The notes under the pieces were generated by a model. That model saw only the letters and a program-made list of their open reading frames with translations. It had not been told where the DNA came from and searched no databases. From NCBI RefSeq assembly GCF_934202705.1, contig NZ_CAKPYE010000002.1:1-64000 (forward strand): a stretch of 64,000 bases of DNA, written 5' to 3'. Positions 8,881 to 18,091 of the stretch are shown here, one piece after another. Source of the stretch: an uncultured Limosilactobacillus sp. (GTDB lineage Bacteria > Bacillota > Bacilli > Lactobacillales > Lactobacillaceae). Numbering within the stretch: position 1 is the stretch's first letter; each line of letters starts with the position of its first letter. Made by a program: the position numbers and the translations under genes.

Positions 8881-9405
8881 TTATTTTTTCCGTGGTGTCA
8901 CGGGAGTCGCCATTTGTTTCATTTCTTGCAATAGCTGAACCGTTAAAATACGTTGAAACGCTGTGTTAACAACCAGTTGCAACATTTTTTCGTTGGTAGC
9001 GGTTAAGACATGATTATCTGGAATGACCGTATCCTGCAAATGATGATTAAATAACTCCACAAAACGGTTATAAATGACTTTTGGATAATTATTAATCGTT
9101 AACTGATCAATGCCCGCTTTAATCTGATCAAGCGAGTAGATGTTTTTGAGGAGTGCAATGGCAAATAATGAAGCAATTTGATATGCAGAATATTTTTTCT
9201 TGACGGGTGCCATAATGGCACCCTTTTTTACGTAGTTGTTCACCATCGACTTCGTCAGCGGTTCAATATGCAAACCGATCAAATGATCATTCACATACGA
9301 TACTACTTGATCCACGTATAAATTCATTTCTGGCAGCTCATCCCAGCTTGCTAAATGAATTTTTTGTAAACTTCGCCGCCAGGTTTGAAATGTTTCATCA
9401 CCCAT
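8881..9405 (-). CDS. DUF1836 domain-containing protein
   Basis: A 174-residue cytosolic protein of the DUF1836 family, which is common in Firmicutes and has no established function. The pattern MVNNYVKKGAI followed by KKYSAYQIASLFAIALLK (about residues 70-105) resembles a MerR-like helix-turn-helix, so DNA binding is possible. The ATG at 9405 has a strong AGAGGAGG site. Its stop codon abuts that of the convergent epimerase-like gene with no base between, leaving no room for a terminator. Confidence 0.75.
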   Translation of the reverse strand: MGDETFQTWRRSLQKIHLASWDELPEMNLYVDQVVSYVNDHLIGLHIEPLTKSMVNNYVKKGAIMAPVKKKYSAYQIASLFAIALLKNIYSLDQIKAGIDQLTINNYPKVIYNRFVELFNHHLQDTVIPDNHVLTATNEKMLQLVVNTAFQRILTVQLLQEMKQMATPVTPRKK

Positions 9406-9465
9406 TTTGTTTCCTCCTCTGTCGAAGCATCTAGTAATTAATATACTATAACTTGGTATTAAAAA

Positions 9466-9984
9466 CTAGATTCCAATGGACTGGTTTCGATAATCATCCG
9501 TCACAATTGCTTGGAAAATAACGCGGCTGACCGCATCAAGATTACTTTGATCACCGCTAAACGGTTGTCCTTCTGGAATGATTGAACGATTGATTTGATG
9601 TTCCGTCAACGGTAAAGTCCGGACAATTGTATACGGATATTCCAGTTCATCAATCATTTTAATCGCGTAGAGATGATCAAGCACTAACGTTTGCGCCTTT
9701 TCGCCATACCAGCGTTTCACCTGTTCATCAGTGGCATCGTCAGCGGTGCCCACAATCGATTTCATCACAATTTTAGCGGGCGTCACAGGACTCTGATCCA
9801 GTAAATGAACTAGCTGCTCTACTGATAAATCCACTCGTGAATGATCGGCCGGCAGCCAGCAAAGCGTGGCTAAGTTATCAATTGAATCGGGAAACTCCTC
9901 TAACACCTTACAATGATCAAGCTGCTGGCTGAGTGCCTGGCAAAGGCCATCTTGTCCCTGATTAATGATTATTATTGGTCCCAT
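9466..9984 (-). CDS. Putative NAD(P)-binding protein, degenerate NmrA/SDR type
   Basis: A 172-residue protein. The C-terminal half (YPYTIVRTLPLTEHQINRS and the later LDAVSRVIFQAIV) resembles the end of atypical SDR/NmrA-like NAD(P)-binding proteins, but the N-terminal glycine motif is degenerate (IIIINQGQDGLCQAL), so cofactor binding is doubtful. The start at 9984 is chosen because AGGAG lies 8 bases upstream; an in-frame extension to 10026 has no such site. It stands upstream of the DUF1836 gene on the same strand. Function unknown. Confidence 0.5.
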   Translation of the reverse strand: MGPIIIINQGQDGLCQALSQQLDHCKVLEEFPDSIDNLATLCWLPADHSRVDLSVEQLVHLLDQSPVTPAKIVMKSIVGTADDATDEQVKRWYGEKAQTLVLDHLYAIKMIDELEYPYTIVRTLPLTEHQINRSIIPEGQPFSGDQSNLDAVSRVIFQAIVTDDYRNQSIGI

Positions 9985-10143
9985 TTTTTCGTCTCCTGTA
10001 AGCGGCTTATTTTTTGTTATTACCAACGTTTTACCTATTTCGTCCTTAGTGTACCATGGTATAATAATAGCCGTTGTGCAATATTAACTTAATTATTACT
10101 TTGTAACACGTCTTAAATACTTTAAAATGAGGAGTCTTTAACT

Positions 10144-11505
10144 TTGGATCAGAGTCAGATAATGATCAATATTTTGATCATCATCGTCACCTTTATCTTC
10201 GCTGCCTTTTTTGTCGCAGCTGAGTTTGCCCTAGTTCAGGTTCGAATAACTGCACTGCAAGAAAAACAAGCTGCTCGCCAAAAACCATCGATTAAGATTA
10301 AACGAGCAATTAAGATGGTTTCCAACCTGACCGAATATCTTTCTACGACCCAAGTTGGTACTTCAGTGTGTGGAATCATTCTTGGTTGGATTGGTGAACA
10401 AACACTCGAAGAATTGCTCACAGATGCCCTTCAACTCCCGCACTGGTCACTGAATTCAAGCCTCGTGCATGTTATTAGTGCTGTCGTTGGGGTATTATTA
10501 CTAACTTATCTAGAAGTGGTATTGACCGAAATTGTTCCGAAAAACATCGCCATCGACATTCCCGTTAAAATGATGATGGCAACCGTCACGCCACTTCACT
10601 ATTTCCACATCATTTTCTATCCGTTTGTGTGGTTACTAAATTCATCCGCCAATGGAATTGTTCGATTATTAGGAATGAAACCTGCTGACGAGAATGATGA
10701 AGTGCTTTCACAGGGCGAAATTATTAGTTTAACCCGTAATTCCGTGAAGGGCGGCGAACTTGAACGCGGCGACCTGCTTTATATGGAACGCGCCTTCGAA
10801 TTTAACGACAAAGTCGCTAAGGATATCATGATCGACCGAACTCAATTAACTGTGATTGATATTCGTAAAACCGTGAATGAGGCTTTAACCGAGTATATTC
10901 AAACCAAATATAGTCGCTTACCGGTGGTTGCAGATAACGACAAGGATAAAATTGTCGGTTATGTATTTAATTACGATTTAATTAAGCAGTCACGGGTTAA
11001 TGGTGACTTAGCAGTTTCTAAGGTCTTACGACACTTACCAACGACTTCTGAAAATACGGCCATTACCGAAGTCCTCGGTCAAATGATTCGGACACGGGTC
11101 CCAATGGTCGTTGTCGTTGATGAATATGGTGGAACATCAGGCATTATCACGGATAAAGATATCTATGAAGAACTGTTTGGAACTGTCCGCGACGAAATCG
11201 ATAACGTAGCTGATAACATGATTAGCAAATTACCTAACGGGAATTTTAAAGTTGATGGTAAAACGACCACCTATGACTTTGAACGTTTCTTCCATGAAGA
11301 CATCAAAGAATTCGATACTGATGATGCCGTCACCCTGTCTGGATACGTTATTGATAATTTTCCCCACGTCAAATCAAATACAACAGTCACCATTGGTAAT
11401 TTACAATTAACCATTCGTGATTATGAAAATTCATATATTGATTGGTTTGAAGTCCGCAAATTGACTTCCGCTAATCCGACCCCCAGCACTCAAAATAATT
11501 TTTAG
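10144..11505 (+). CDS. CNNM/CorC-type membrane protein (hemolysin family, DUF21-CBS)
   Basis: A 453-residue membrane protein of the HlyC/CorC or CNNM family, linked to Mg2+ or divalent cation efflux. A DUF21 domain with about four membrane segments covers residues 1-190, a CBS pair about 215-335 (IMIDRTQLTVID ... VVVVDEYGGTSGIIT), and a C-terminal transporter-associated domain about 360-440. The start is a TTG at 10144 with GAGGAG 9 bases upstream; the first ATG six codons later has no site. It is followed 18 bases later by nrdI. The cation role is from the family. Confidence 0.88.
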   Translation: MDQSQIMINILIIIVTFIFAAFFVAAEFALVQVRITALQEKQAARQKPSIKIKRAIKMVSNLTEYLSTTQVGTSVCGIILGWIGEQTLEELLTDALQLPHWSLNSSLVHVISAVVGVLLLTYLEVVLTEIVPKNIAIDIPVKMMMATVTPLHYFHIIFYPFVWLLNSSANGIVRLLGMKPADENDEVLSQGEIISLTRNSVKGGELERGDLLYMERAFEFNDKVAKDIMIDRTQLTVIDIRKTVNEALTEYIQTKYSRLPVVADNDKDKIVGYVFNYDLIKQSRVNGDLAVSKVLRHLPTTSENTAITEVLGQMIRTRVPMVVVVDEYGGTSGIITDKDIYEELFGTVRDEIDNVADNMISKLPNGNFKVDGKTTTYDFERFFHEDIKEFDTDDAVTLSGYVIDNFPHVKSNTTVTIGNLQLTIRDYENSYIDWFEVRKLTSANPTPSTQNNF

Positions 11506-11523
11506 GATTGGAGAAATTGAAAC

Positions 11524-11991
11524 ATGGAAAAAATGAACATCTTATATATTTCAATTGAAGGTAATACACGTTCATTTCTAAAACGTCTGCAGGCATTTGC
11601 CAAACAGCAGCACAATATTAATAGTCAAAATTTGGAAATTAATCTTAAGGAAATTTCTGACCAAACGATCCCTGAAGCAGAACCAGCAGACTTTTTTGCA
11701 TTCGTTCCAACTTATCTTGATGGTGGCAATGGTTTTGACTCTGGCTTTCATGAATTAATGACCAACGCGCTCGGTGAGTACATTGCTGCTAATCATAACG
11801 CTGAAAAGTGCATTGGAATTGTCGGCAGTGGTAATAAGAACTTCAATGAACAGTATTGCTTAACTGCGCGCCAGTACAGTGACATGTTCAAAACCCCATT
11901 TTTAGCTGATTATGAACTGCGGGGAACGGATGAAGATATCGATAATATTTACGCTATCTTGCAAAAACGTTGGAAAGCGGTTAAAAACTAA
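11524..11991 (+). CDS. nrdI: NrdI-like flavoprotein
   Basis: A 155-residue flavodoxin-like protein of the NrdI family, which supplies the oxidant for assembling the manganese-tyrosyl radical of class Ib ribonucleotide reductase. The FMN phosphate loop is SIEGNTRSF near residues 10-18, and later segments (VPTYLDGGNG, GIVGSGNKNFNEQY) match NrdI. No nrdE, nrdF or nrdH is adjacent, so the partner reductase must be elsewhere. It shares an operon with the CNNM protein and is followed by a strong terminator. Confidence 0.85.
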   Translation: MEKMNILYISIEGNTRSFLKRLQAFAKQQHNINSQNLEINLKEISDQTIPEAEPADFFAFVPTYLDGGNGFDSGFHELMTNALGEYIAANHNAEKCIGIVGSGNKNFNEQYCLTARQYSDMFKTPFLADYELRGTDEDIDNIYAILQKRWKAVKN

Positions 11992-12011
11992 ATTGATCAA
12001 TTAATATTATT

Positions 12012-12049
12012 AAGTCAGTAGTGAGTTCACTCTCACTGCTGACTTTTTT
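12012..12049 (+). terminator. Terminator after nrdI
   Basis: AAGTCAG-AGTGAG pairs with CTCACT-CTGACTT (one bulge) around a short loop and is followed by TTTTTT. Confidence 0.85.
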
Positions 12050-12050
12050 A

Positions 12051-12073
12051 ATTTAAGAAAACGTTTTATTTGT
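12051..12073. promoter_or_regulatory. cre-like palindrome upstream of the tandem small genes
   Basis: AAGAAAACGTTTTATT with an AAAACGTTTT core lies about 60 bases before the first small gene. The surrounding 23 bases are nearly identical to 22254-22276 in front of the gluconokinase gene. It fits a weak CcpA catabolite box, though the TG and CA ends of the consensus are missing. Confidence 0.4.
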
Positions 12074-12130
12074 AGTTACCATCCGCCCACCATAGAATAA
12101 AAGTGAAAACAATCTTAGGAGGTAATAATT

Positions 12131-12559
12131 ATGGTTGATTATGCAAAACGTCAATTGAAAGCATTGGATCGGATCGCAAAGAAAATTGCTGATGCTGAAG
12201 GTCACCTAACCAAAATTGAAGACAGTATTGATAACAAAAAGCACCGAACAGCTCAACATGAAGTCATCAAGGATATTAAGTCTATCTTGAAGCACTCACG
12301 CAAGGTCAGCAAAGATGAAGAAAAAATCATCGAACACTCTGGTGAAGGTCACAAAGACTCTACCCGCAACCACTACATTTACGTTGAAGACGAAGAACCG
12401 GTTATTAAGGATCTTGTTAAGCACTATGAAGAACTAGAAAAGAACCTTGATGAACTACCTGATAATGAAGGCGGTAAAATTAAAGCCTTTCGCGCTGAAC
12501 ACAACTACCTTGAAAAGGCTAAATATATTTTACAAAAAGCCGGTAAATATGCAGAATAG
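12131..12559 (+). CDS. Small charged helical protein, first of a tandem paralogous pair
   Basis: A 142-residue soluble protein that I do not recognise. It is rich in Lys, Glu and Asp and probably forms long helices or coiled coils. It shares a pattern with the next gene: KR-LK-L, then K-A--EG--(T/A)K-E--I, a KxIxxI segment and a KDEE-I-E motif near residue 60. A near-perfect AGGAGG site precedes the ATG. There is no signal peptide or membrane segment. The pair forms a two-gene operon, so one probably arose from the other by duplication. Confidence 0.75.
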   Translation: MVDYAKRQLKALDRIAKKIADAEGHLTKIEDSIDNKKHRTAQHEVIKDIKSILKHSRKVSKDEEKIIEHSGEGHKDSTRNHYIYVEDEEPVIKDLVKHYEELEKNLDELPDNEGGKIKAFRAEHNYLEKAKYILQKAGKYAE

Positions 12560-12590
12560 CTAGCAACATTTAAATGTGGAGGTGTTGGTT

Positions 12591-13022
12591 ATGACTAACT
12601 ATCCGAAACGTGAGTTAAAGGACCTCAATAATGTCCTCAATAAGGTCGCCAATATTGAAGGCTGTATCGCTAAATTAGAAACTGAAATTAAAGCTCAGCA
12701 AGATCACGCAACTCAAAGACAGATCAATAAAAATATCAATGGGATTCGGCGCGGCGTACGGACAATTATTAAAGATGAAGAGCGCATCGCCGAAGGGACT
12801 TGCTTAGCTAACCATGATAATCTAAAAACCAAAATCTATCTAAATCAAACTCAAGCCAAACTCACTCATTTAGAAAATGCTTTAACTAAACTATGTCAGG
12901 ACTTTGCAAAACTTCCCGCTACTAAAGTTTCCAACTCAAAACATCATTCGCCAAAACTCACAATGGCCAAGTTGGTAATTAATAAAGCAAATGCATCACG
13001 TAAATATGCACCAGCATCTTGA
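12591..13022 (+). CDS. Small helical protein, second of a tandem paralogous pair
   Basis: A 143-residue protein of unknown function, diverged from the preceding 142-residue protein but with the same length and shared N-terminal framework (YPKRELKDLNNVLNKVAN, EGCIAKLE, IIKDEERIAEG). Its tail (about residues 105-143) is basic and Ser/Ala rich, unlike its partner's. The start is the ATG at 12591, 8 bases after GGAGG (12578-12582); a GTG at 12576 overlaps that site and is rejected. It lies 31 bases after the first gene and ends before a strong terminator. Confidence 0.72.
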   Translation: MTNYPKRELKDLNNVLNKVANIEGCIAKLETEIKAQQDHATQRQINKNINGIRRGVRTIIKDEERIAEGTCLANHDNLKTKIYLNQTQAKLTHLENALTKLCQDFAKLPATKVSNSKHHSPKLTMAKLVINKANASRKYAPAS

Positions 13023-13060
13023 ATCGCTAATCCAAAATGAAATAATGAGAAAATAAAAGA

Positions 13061-13102
13061 CAGCTTTGAAACCGGCAACACCGCTCTCAAAGCTGCTTTT
13101 TT
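13061..13102 (+). terminator. Terminator after the tandem small genes
   Basis: CAGCTTTGA pairs perfectly with TCAAAGCTG around a 17-nt loop that is GC-rich, followed by CTTTTTT. Confidence 0.85.
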
Positions 13103-13128
13103 ATTGTTTAAATTCTGCTGAGTATTAA

Positions 13129-13563
13129 TTAAACCGGATTTTTGTCACCACCGGAAATGTACCAAGTGACTCCATATTTATCAACAATTTGGCCCAATTG
13201 GCGACCCACTAAATGGTCCGCAAACGGTAACGTCACCCGTTGTTGGTCAGAGGCCGCTAACCGATCAAAAAGCTCTTTTGCCGCTGCAACATCACCACCA
13301 AAGTCAAGAAATAATGAAACAAGTGATGAAGCCTGTGGCATTGTCATTGTGGCGTCACCACAAAGAATCCGATGACCAGCTACTTCAAATTGCCCGCGTG
13401 CTGTTGTCGTAGATAAATCCGCTACATTTAACCCTAGCGTTTGAACTTGTTCTTCTGTAAAAGGCGTTCTTTCGATAATTTCAGCACCAAATTCATGAAC
13501 GTAATAATCCATGGCTTCCTTACTATTTTCGAAAGTTAAAAAGGGATATATGTCTGCCGCCAT
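13129..13563 (-). CDS. VOC-superfamily protein, PhnB-like
   Basis: A 144-residue protein of the vicinal oxygen chelate fold, PhnB/DUF1338-like group, related to glyoxalase and bleomycin-resistance proteins. It starts IYPFLTFENSKEAMDYYVHEFGAE, the usual first beta-alpha unit, and ends with KYGVTWYIS. Many members are annotated loosely as 3-demethylubiquinone methyltransferases without support. An ACGGAGG site precedes the ATG. It stands alone and is convergent with the tandem small genes. Substrate unknown. Confidence 0.8.
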   Translation of the reverse strand: MAADIYPFLTFENSKEAMDYYVHEFGAEIIERTPFTEEQVQTLGLNVADLSTTTARGQFEVAGHRILCGDATMTMPQASSLVSLFLDFGGDVAAAKELFDRLAASDQQRVTLPFADHLVGRQLGQIVDKYGVTWYISGGDKNPV

Positions 13564-13677
13564 CGTTTTCCTCCGTAAAAAATCTTCTTATAGTATAGTT
13601 TTTTCATTCTTCTTAGTCAAATCAGCTTCCATTAATATGCTACTATAAGGATAGTTATTCAAGATTGGAGAAAAGTC

Positions 13678-14856
13678 ATGCAACAATCAAGATCATCTTC
13701 CAAAGCACTGCTGATTACTGGCATTATCCTGCTTGGTGCTTGTATGCGAGCGCCCTTTACTGCATTACCATCGGTCATTACCGAAATTAGTGCCAGCTTT
13801 CACGTGCCAGTAACTAACCTTGGTATTTTGACAACCATTCCGTTACTGTGCTTTGGTATTTTCTCGTCAGTTGTTCCCATCATTTGTCGTCGGCTAGGCA
13901 ATGAAATTGCAATTCTACTAGCACTCATTGTCTTAATTATCGGTGCTTACTTACGGGTAATTACCTATCAAACCCTTTTAGCCGGAACATTATTGTGTGG
14001 GTTAGCCATTACTTTCATCAATGTTCTGTTGCCAGCAATCATTACAGAACAGCTCCCCAACCAGGTTGGTTTAATGACTAGTCTCTACGGTGTTTCCTTG
14101 GACATGTTCAGTGCCTTATTTGCATATATAATTATCCCATTAACCCTGCTTTGGAATTGGCGGATTGCCGTAATGCTCATTTCCAGCTTAGCAGTCGTGA
14201 CTTTTGGCATCTGGTTGCCAAATACCAAAATAAAACGCGGCGGTGTTCGCCCAACTAATACTCACCGTCACCACAAATCCATTTGGCAAAGCTGGCAAGC
14301 CTGGTGTTTGCTGTTCTACATGGCCGGCTCTTCAATGTCGTTTTACATTACGGTGACTTGGTTACCAACGATCGCACGAAATTACGGTATGGCTAGTAAC
14401 GCCACTGGGATTATCGCTGGCTTTCTCCAGCTATTTTCCATGCCGGCAGCCTTTATTATTCCACTTTGGGCCAGTCGTCTAGCCCATCGTCAATCATTGA
14501 TTATTGGCTCGTCATTGCTAACTGTCATCGGCTTCCTCGGGTTATTGATTCCGACCGCCAATTTTGCCTATTTCACAATTATCACCCTTTGCTTAGGATT
14601 AGGAACCGCCGCGAGTTATTCATTGATTATGACGCTCTTTGGGTTAAAGACTACTAATGCCAACACTACTCGTGACCTATCTGGAATGGTTCAATCACTC
14701 GGCTACATCATCGCTGCCGCCGGACCGGTGACCACCGGTTGGTTAAAAGCAGCCACCGATAACTGGGATTGGAGTTTAATCGTTTCGGCTTTAGTCGTGA
14801 TTATTTGCACCATCTTTGGCCTGTTATCAGAAAAAGAAGCACTAATTGAAATTTAA
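13678..14856 (+). CDS. MFS transporter, CynX/NimT type
   Basis: A 392-residue major facilitator with about 12 membrane segments. The opening ITGIILLGACMRAPFTALPS and the following ITEISASFHV are typical of the CynX/NimT (cyanate and 2-nitroimidazole permease-like) branch. The central cytoplasmic loop (about residues 185-205, KIKRGGVRPTNTHRHHK) separates the two six-helix halves. A GGAG site precedes the ATG. It is monocistronic between VOC and zwf. The substrate is unknown; family names should not be taken literally. Confidence 0.82.
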   Translation: MQQSRSSSKALLITGIILLGACMRAPFTALPSVITEISASFHVPVTNLGILTTIPLLCFGIFSSVVPIICRRLGNEIAILLALIVLIIGAYLRVITYQTLLAGTLLCGLAITFINVLLPAIITEQLPNQVGLMTSLYGVSLDMFSALFAYIIIPLTLLWNWRIAVMLISSLAVVTFGIWLPNTKIKRGGVRPTNTHRHHKSIWQSWQAWCLLFYMAGSSMSFYITVTWLPTIARNYGMASNATGIIAGFLQLFSMPAAFIIPLWASRLAHRQSLIIGSSLLTVIGFLGLLIPTANFAYFTIITLCLGLGTAASYSLIMTLFGLKTTNANTTRDLSGMVQSLGYIIAAAGPVTTGWLKAATDNWDWSLIVSALVVIICTIFGLLSEKEALIEI

Positions 14857-15002
14857 CAAAAAATTTTGAGCTAGACCAATTTTTGCTAAACGTTTGACAA
14901 ATCCCTCAGTGACGATTAATCAGTCCTTTAAGCCATTTTGTTACAATTTTAACAAGTCAAGAAAACGCTCCCTTTTTTAATGCAATCGGTTGTTTGAAAG
15001 TA

Positions 15003-15037
15003 TATAATCATACTCGATGAGCGAATATAACGAGTAT
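15003..15037 (+). promoter_or_regulatory. zwf -10 box with downstream inverted repeat
   Basis: A consensus TATAAT is at 15003-15008; no good -35 is visible. ATACTCG (15010-15016) and CGAGTAT (15031-15037) form a 7-bp inverted repeat over the likely transcription start, between the -10 box and the ribosome-binding site. It may be an operator or a leader hairpin. Confidence 0.4.
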
Positions 15038-15055
15038 TCAAGAGGAGTGAATATT

Positions 15056-16537
15056 TTGGCTAAGGAAAATAAAGCTGTTATCACATTATTTGGAGCTGCC
15101 GGTGATTTAGCACAGCGCAAGCTCTATCCGTCACTATTCAAGTTATATCAAAAGGGTTACATTGGTGAACATTTTGCCCTCTTAGGAACTTCACGTCGGC
15201 AAAAGAGCGACGAAGAATTCCAAGAAATGGTTGCTAAATCAATTAGCGGTCTGCAGGAAACAACTAAGGACCAAGCTAAAAACTTTGTTAAGCACTTCTT
15301 CTTCCAATCACACGACGTCACCAAACCGGAACACTACGTTGCGTTAAAAGAACGAATCATTGAGCTGGATCAAAAGTTCGAAACTGATGGTAACCGCCTC
15401 TTCTACATGTCCATGGCACCACAATTCTTTGGGACCATTGCGCTAAACCTTAAGAAGCAAGGCTTGCTTTCTGACGATGGCTACAACCGACTCGTCATTG
15501 AAAAGCCATTCGGTCGTGACTTTGATTCTGCAAAGAAACTCAATGATGAACTTTCTGAAACATTTAACGAAAACCAAATTTTCCGAATTGATCACTATCT
15601 CGGTAAGGAAATGATTCAAAATATCGAAGCCCTGCGCTTTGGTAACACCATCATCGAATCACTTTGGAACAACCGTTACATTGACAACATTCAAGTAACA
15701 TTAAGTGAAAAACTTGGTGTCGAAGAACGGGCCGGTTACTATGACAAATCTGGTGCTCTGCGTGACATGATGCAAAACCACATCATGCAAGTCGTTGCAC
15801 AATTAGCAATGGAACAACCTGTTTCATTTACTGACAGTGATGTTCGGGTTGAAAAGATCAAGGCATTACGGTCACTTCGCGTTTACACCCCTGCTGAAGC
15901 TGCATCCAACTTTGTTCGTGGTCAATATGATGCTGGTCAAGACACGGATGCCTACCGGAATGAAGACGGGGTTGATCCGCACTCTAACACCGAAACATTC
16001 GTTGCCGCTAAGTTATTGTTTGACAACTATCGTTGGTCAGGAGTTCCATTCTATGTCCGGACAGGTAAGAAGTTAGCTGATAAGTTTACCCGGATCGATG
16101 TGGTCTTCAAGAAGCCATTGATTGATATTTTCGCTAACCCCCGGATGAAGTCCGAACAATCACTCAAGAGCAATGTCTTGACGATTTTCGTCGAACCAGA
16201 TGCTGGGTTCTCACTCCGTGTGAACGCCAAGAGTGCTGGTCAAGGGTTCAACACTGAACCAGTCGACTTGAAGTTCATGCAAGATGATTCAACAAAGGCC
16301 GAATCACCAGAACCATATGAACGACTTTTCCATGACGCTCTAGAAGGCAACCACACCAACTTTGCTTCATGGTCTGAAATTGCTTACGCATGGAAGTTCG
16401 TGGATGTTGCACGGAAGCTTTGGGACATTGAAGAACCACAATTCCCGAACTACGTTCCTGGATCCATGGGTCCTGTTGCTGCCGATGAATTACTAGAACG
16501 CGATGGCCGGCAATGGGTTTACCGTTTGAATAAATAA
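15056..16537 (+). CDS. zwf: Glucose-6-phosphate 1-dehydrogenase
   Basis: Oxidises glucose 6-phosphate to 6-phosphogluconolactone with NAD(P)+, the entry to the oxidative branch that feeds phosphoketolase in heterofermenters. At 493 residues it matches Leuconostoc G6PD. The nucleotide-binding motif FGAAGDLA is at about residues 12-19 and the active-site motif RIDHYLGKE at 177-185. The start is taken as the TTG at 15056, which has AGAGGAG 8-9 bases upstream and gives the N-terminus expected for the family; an ATG at 15017 lies in the leader and inside an inverted repeat. No gnd is adjacent. A terminator follows. Confidence 0.95.
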   Translation: MAKENKAVITLFGAAGDLAQRKLYPSLFKLYQKGYIGEHFALLGTSRRQKSDEEFQEMVAKSISGLQETTKDQAKNFVKHFFFQSHDVTKPEHYVALKERIIELDQKFETDGNRLFYMSMAPQFFGTIALNLKKQGLLSDDGYNRLVIEKPFGRDFDSAKKLNDELSETFNENQIFRIDHYLGKEMIQNIEALRFGNTIIESLWNNRYIDNIQVTLSEKLGVEERAGYYDKSGALRDMMQNHIMQVVAQLAMEQPVSFTDSDVRVEKIKALRSLRVYTPAEAASNFVRGQYDAGQDTDAYRNEDGVDPHSNTETFVAAKLLFDNYRWSGVPFYVRTGKKLADKFTRIDVVFKKPLIDIFANPRMKSEQSLKSNVLTIFVEPDAGFSLRVNAKSAGQGFNTEPVDLKFMQDDSTKAESPEPYERLFHDALEGNHTNFASWSEIAYAWKFVDVARKLWDIEEPQFPNYVPGSMGPVAADELLERDGRQWVYRLNK

Positions 16538-16557
16538 TCAAATTTACAAAATTTACG

Positions 16558-16587
16558 GGACCAAGCATTAATTTGCTTGGTCCTTTT
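16558..16587 (+). terminator. Terminator of zwf
   Basis: GGACCAAGCA and TGCTTGGTCC form a perfect 10-bp stem with a 6-nt loop followed by TTTT, 20 bases after the stop. A second, weaker hairpin (AAGGCAA with TTGCCTT, about 16632-16655) follows in the gap before the permease gene. Confidence 0.85.
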
Positions 16588-16754
16588 GCTTTGATGAAAA
16601 CAATTACATAATTGCGATCACAAGAAATTTTAAGGCAATTTAAGACGTTTGCCTTATTAATGAATATAATTTCAGTCCTAATTTGCGGTTGTTCGGATAA
16701 AATGTGATAATAAGATTGTAGTTAGATTCTCCAAATTTTGAGAGGTGACATAAT

Positions 16755-18071
16755 ATGAGTGTAAAAAGTAGCTCTGTCGAAAGACAAATGGGCTTTTGGA
16801 GTATCGTACTCTTTGGGGTCAACGGGATCCTGGGATCAGGAATCTTCTTACTCCCTGGGCAAGGATATAACTTGTTTGGGCCAGCAAGTATTCTCGCGTT
16901 ACTGGCTGATGCCGTATTAGTCTTCATGATTGGACTTTGTTTTGCGGAATGTGCCGGGCGGTTTAAAGAAACCGGTGGTGCTTATTTGTACGCCAAAAGG
17001 GCATTTGGACCGTTCATTGGTTACGAAGTCGGGGTCGTTACATGGGCCATCCGGATTATTGCTGAAGGAACCTTGTATGTGGCGATTGCCACTGCGATCG
17101 GTGGTGTTTATAAGCCATGGGCGACAACCACGGCCAAAAACATCATTGTAACAATCATTGGTATTATTTTAATTTGTATTAACATGACCGGTGTTAAGAC
17201 TTCAGCGATCTTTAATAACGTGGTCACGGTGGCTAAGTTAGTCCCAATTCTTTTAGTTGCAATTGTTGGATTATTCTTCTTACATCCGACTAACTTTACC
17301 CCATTCTTCCTCCCTGGAAGTTCGGCAAATGGCTTTGCGAATGCCACCATTACCTTGTTCATGGTCTTCACTGGGATTGAATCATTAGTAATTACTGCCG
17401 GAAATATGAAGGATGCTTCGAAAAACCTTCCACGGGCGTTACTGCTGGTAATTATTGTGGTCGCTTTAATCTACATCTTAGTAGTTGTTTCCTGTGTCGG
17501 AATCTTAGGGAGCGGACTTGCTAAAAGCTCAGTTCCCCTCCAAGATGCAGCTCAAGCCGTCGCTGGACGAGCCGGAGAAGCAGTCATCATTGTCGGGACG
17601 TTCCTATCAATGGGTGGTTTAGCACTGAACTCCTCGTTCATTTCACCACGGTTAGCCGCTTCCTTAGCTGATAATCATCAAATGCCAAAGAAGCTCGGTG
17701 CAGAAAATAGTAAAGGGGCACCATACGTTGCCATTGTTATTCATACCCTTCTTGCCATGGCGATTGCCTGGTCAGGCTCATATCTAACACTAGTTAACAT
17801 TTCAGTAGTATCACGATTTGCTCAATACATTCCAACCTGTATCGCAGTCCTCGTCTTTAGAAAGACGATGCACGATAAGAAGTCTTCATTCACCATTCCT
17901 GGTGGTTGGATTATCCCAATCTTAGCGGTAATTGTATCTGTTTGGCTATTAGCTCATGCCAAACCATTCCAACTCATTGCTGGTTTCGGTGCATTAGTAA
18001 TTATCCTGCCGTTCTACTTTATCACCGGTCAAAACAAGCGTGATAAGGCAATGAAGGAACAGGGAAAATAG
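16755..18071 (+). CDS. APC-family amino acid permease
   Basis: A 438-residue permease of the amino acid-polyamine-organocation superfamily with about 12 membrane segments. The first helix contains GVNGILGSGIFLLPG (residues 20-34), the glycine-rich unwound substrate site; the second block ETGGAYLYAKRAFGPF (about 72-87) is also standard. It starts at an ATG behind AGAGGTG, is monocistronic and has a strong terminator. The substrate is not evident; yjeM/ArcD-like assignments would be guesses. Confidence 0.88.
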   Translation: MSVKSSSVERQMGFWSIVLFGVNGILGSGIFLLPGQGYNLFGPASILALLADAVLVFMIGLCFAECAGRFKETGGAYLYAKRAFGPFIGYEVGVVTWAIRIIAEGTLYVAIATAIGGVYKPWATTTAKNIIVTIIGIILICINMTGVKTSAIFNNVVTVAKLVPILLVAIVGLFFLHPTNFTPFFLPGSSANGFANATITLFMVFTGIESLVITAGNMKDASKNLPRALLLVIIVVALIYILVVVSCVGILGSGLAKSSVPLQDAAQAVAGRAGEAVIIVGTFLSMGGLALNSSFISPRLAASLADNHQMPKKLGAENSKGAPYVAIVIHTLLAMAIAWSGSYLTLVNISVVSRFAQYIPTCIAVLVFRKTMHDKKSSFTIPGGWIIPILAVIVSVWLLAHAKPFQLIAGFGALVIILPFYFITGQNKRDKAMKEQGK

Positions 18072-18091
18072 TTGACATTTTAATAAAAATC

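Noticed and set aside
16588..16754. Leader riboswitch for the APC permease
   Set aside because: Only a single 7-bp hairpin is seen and no anti-terminator alternative; nothing matches known lysine, T-box or SAM leaders.
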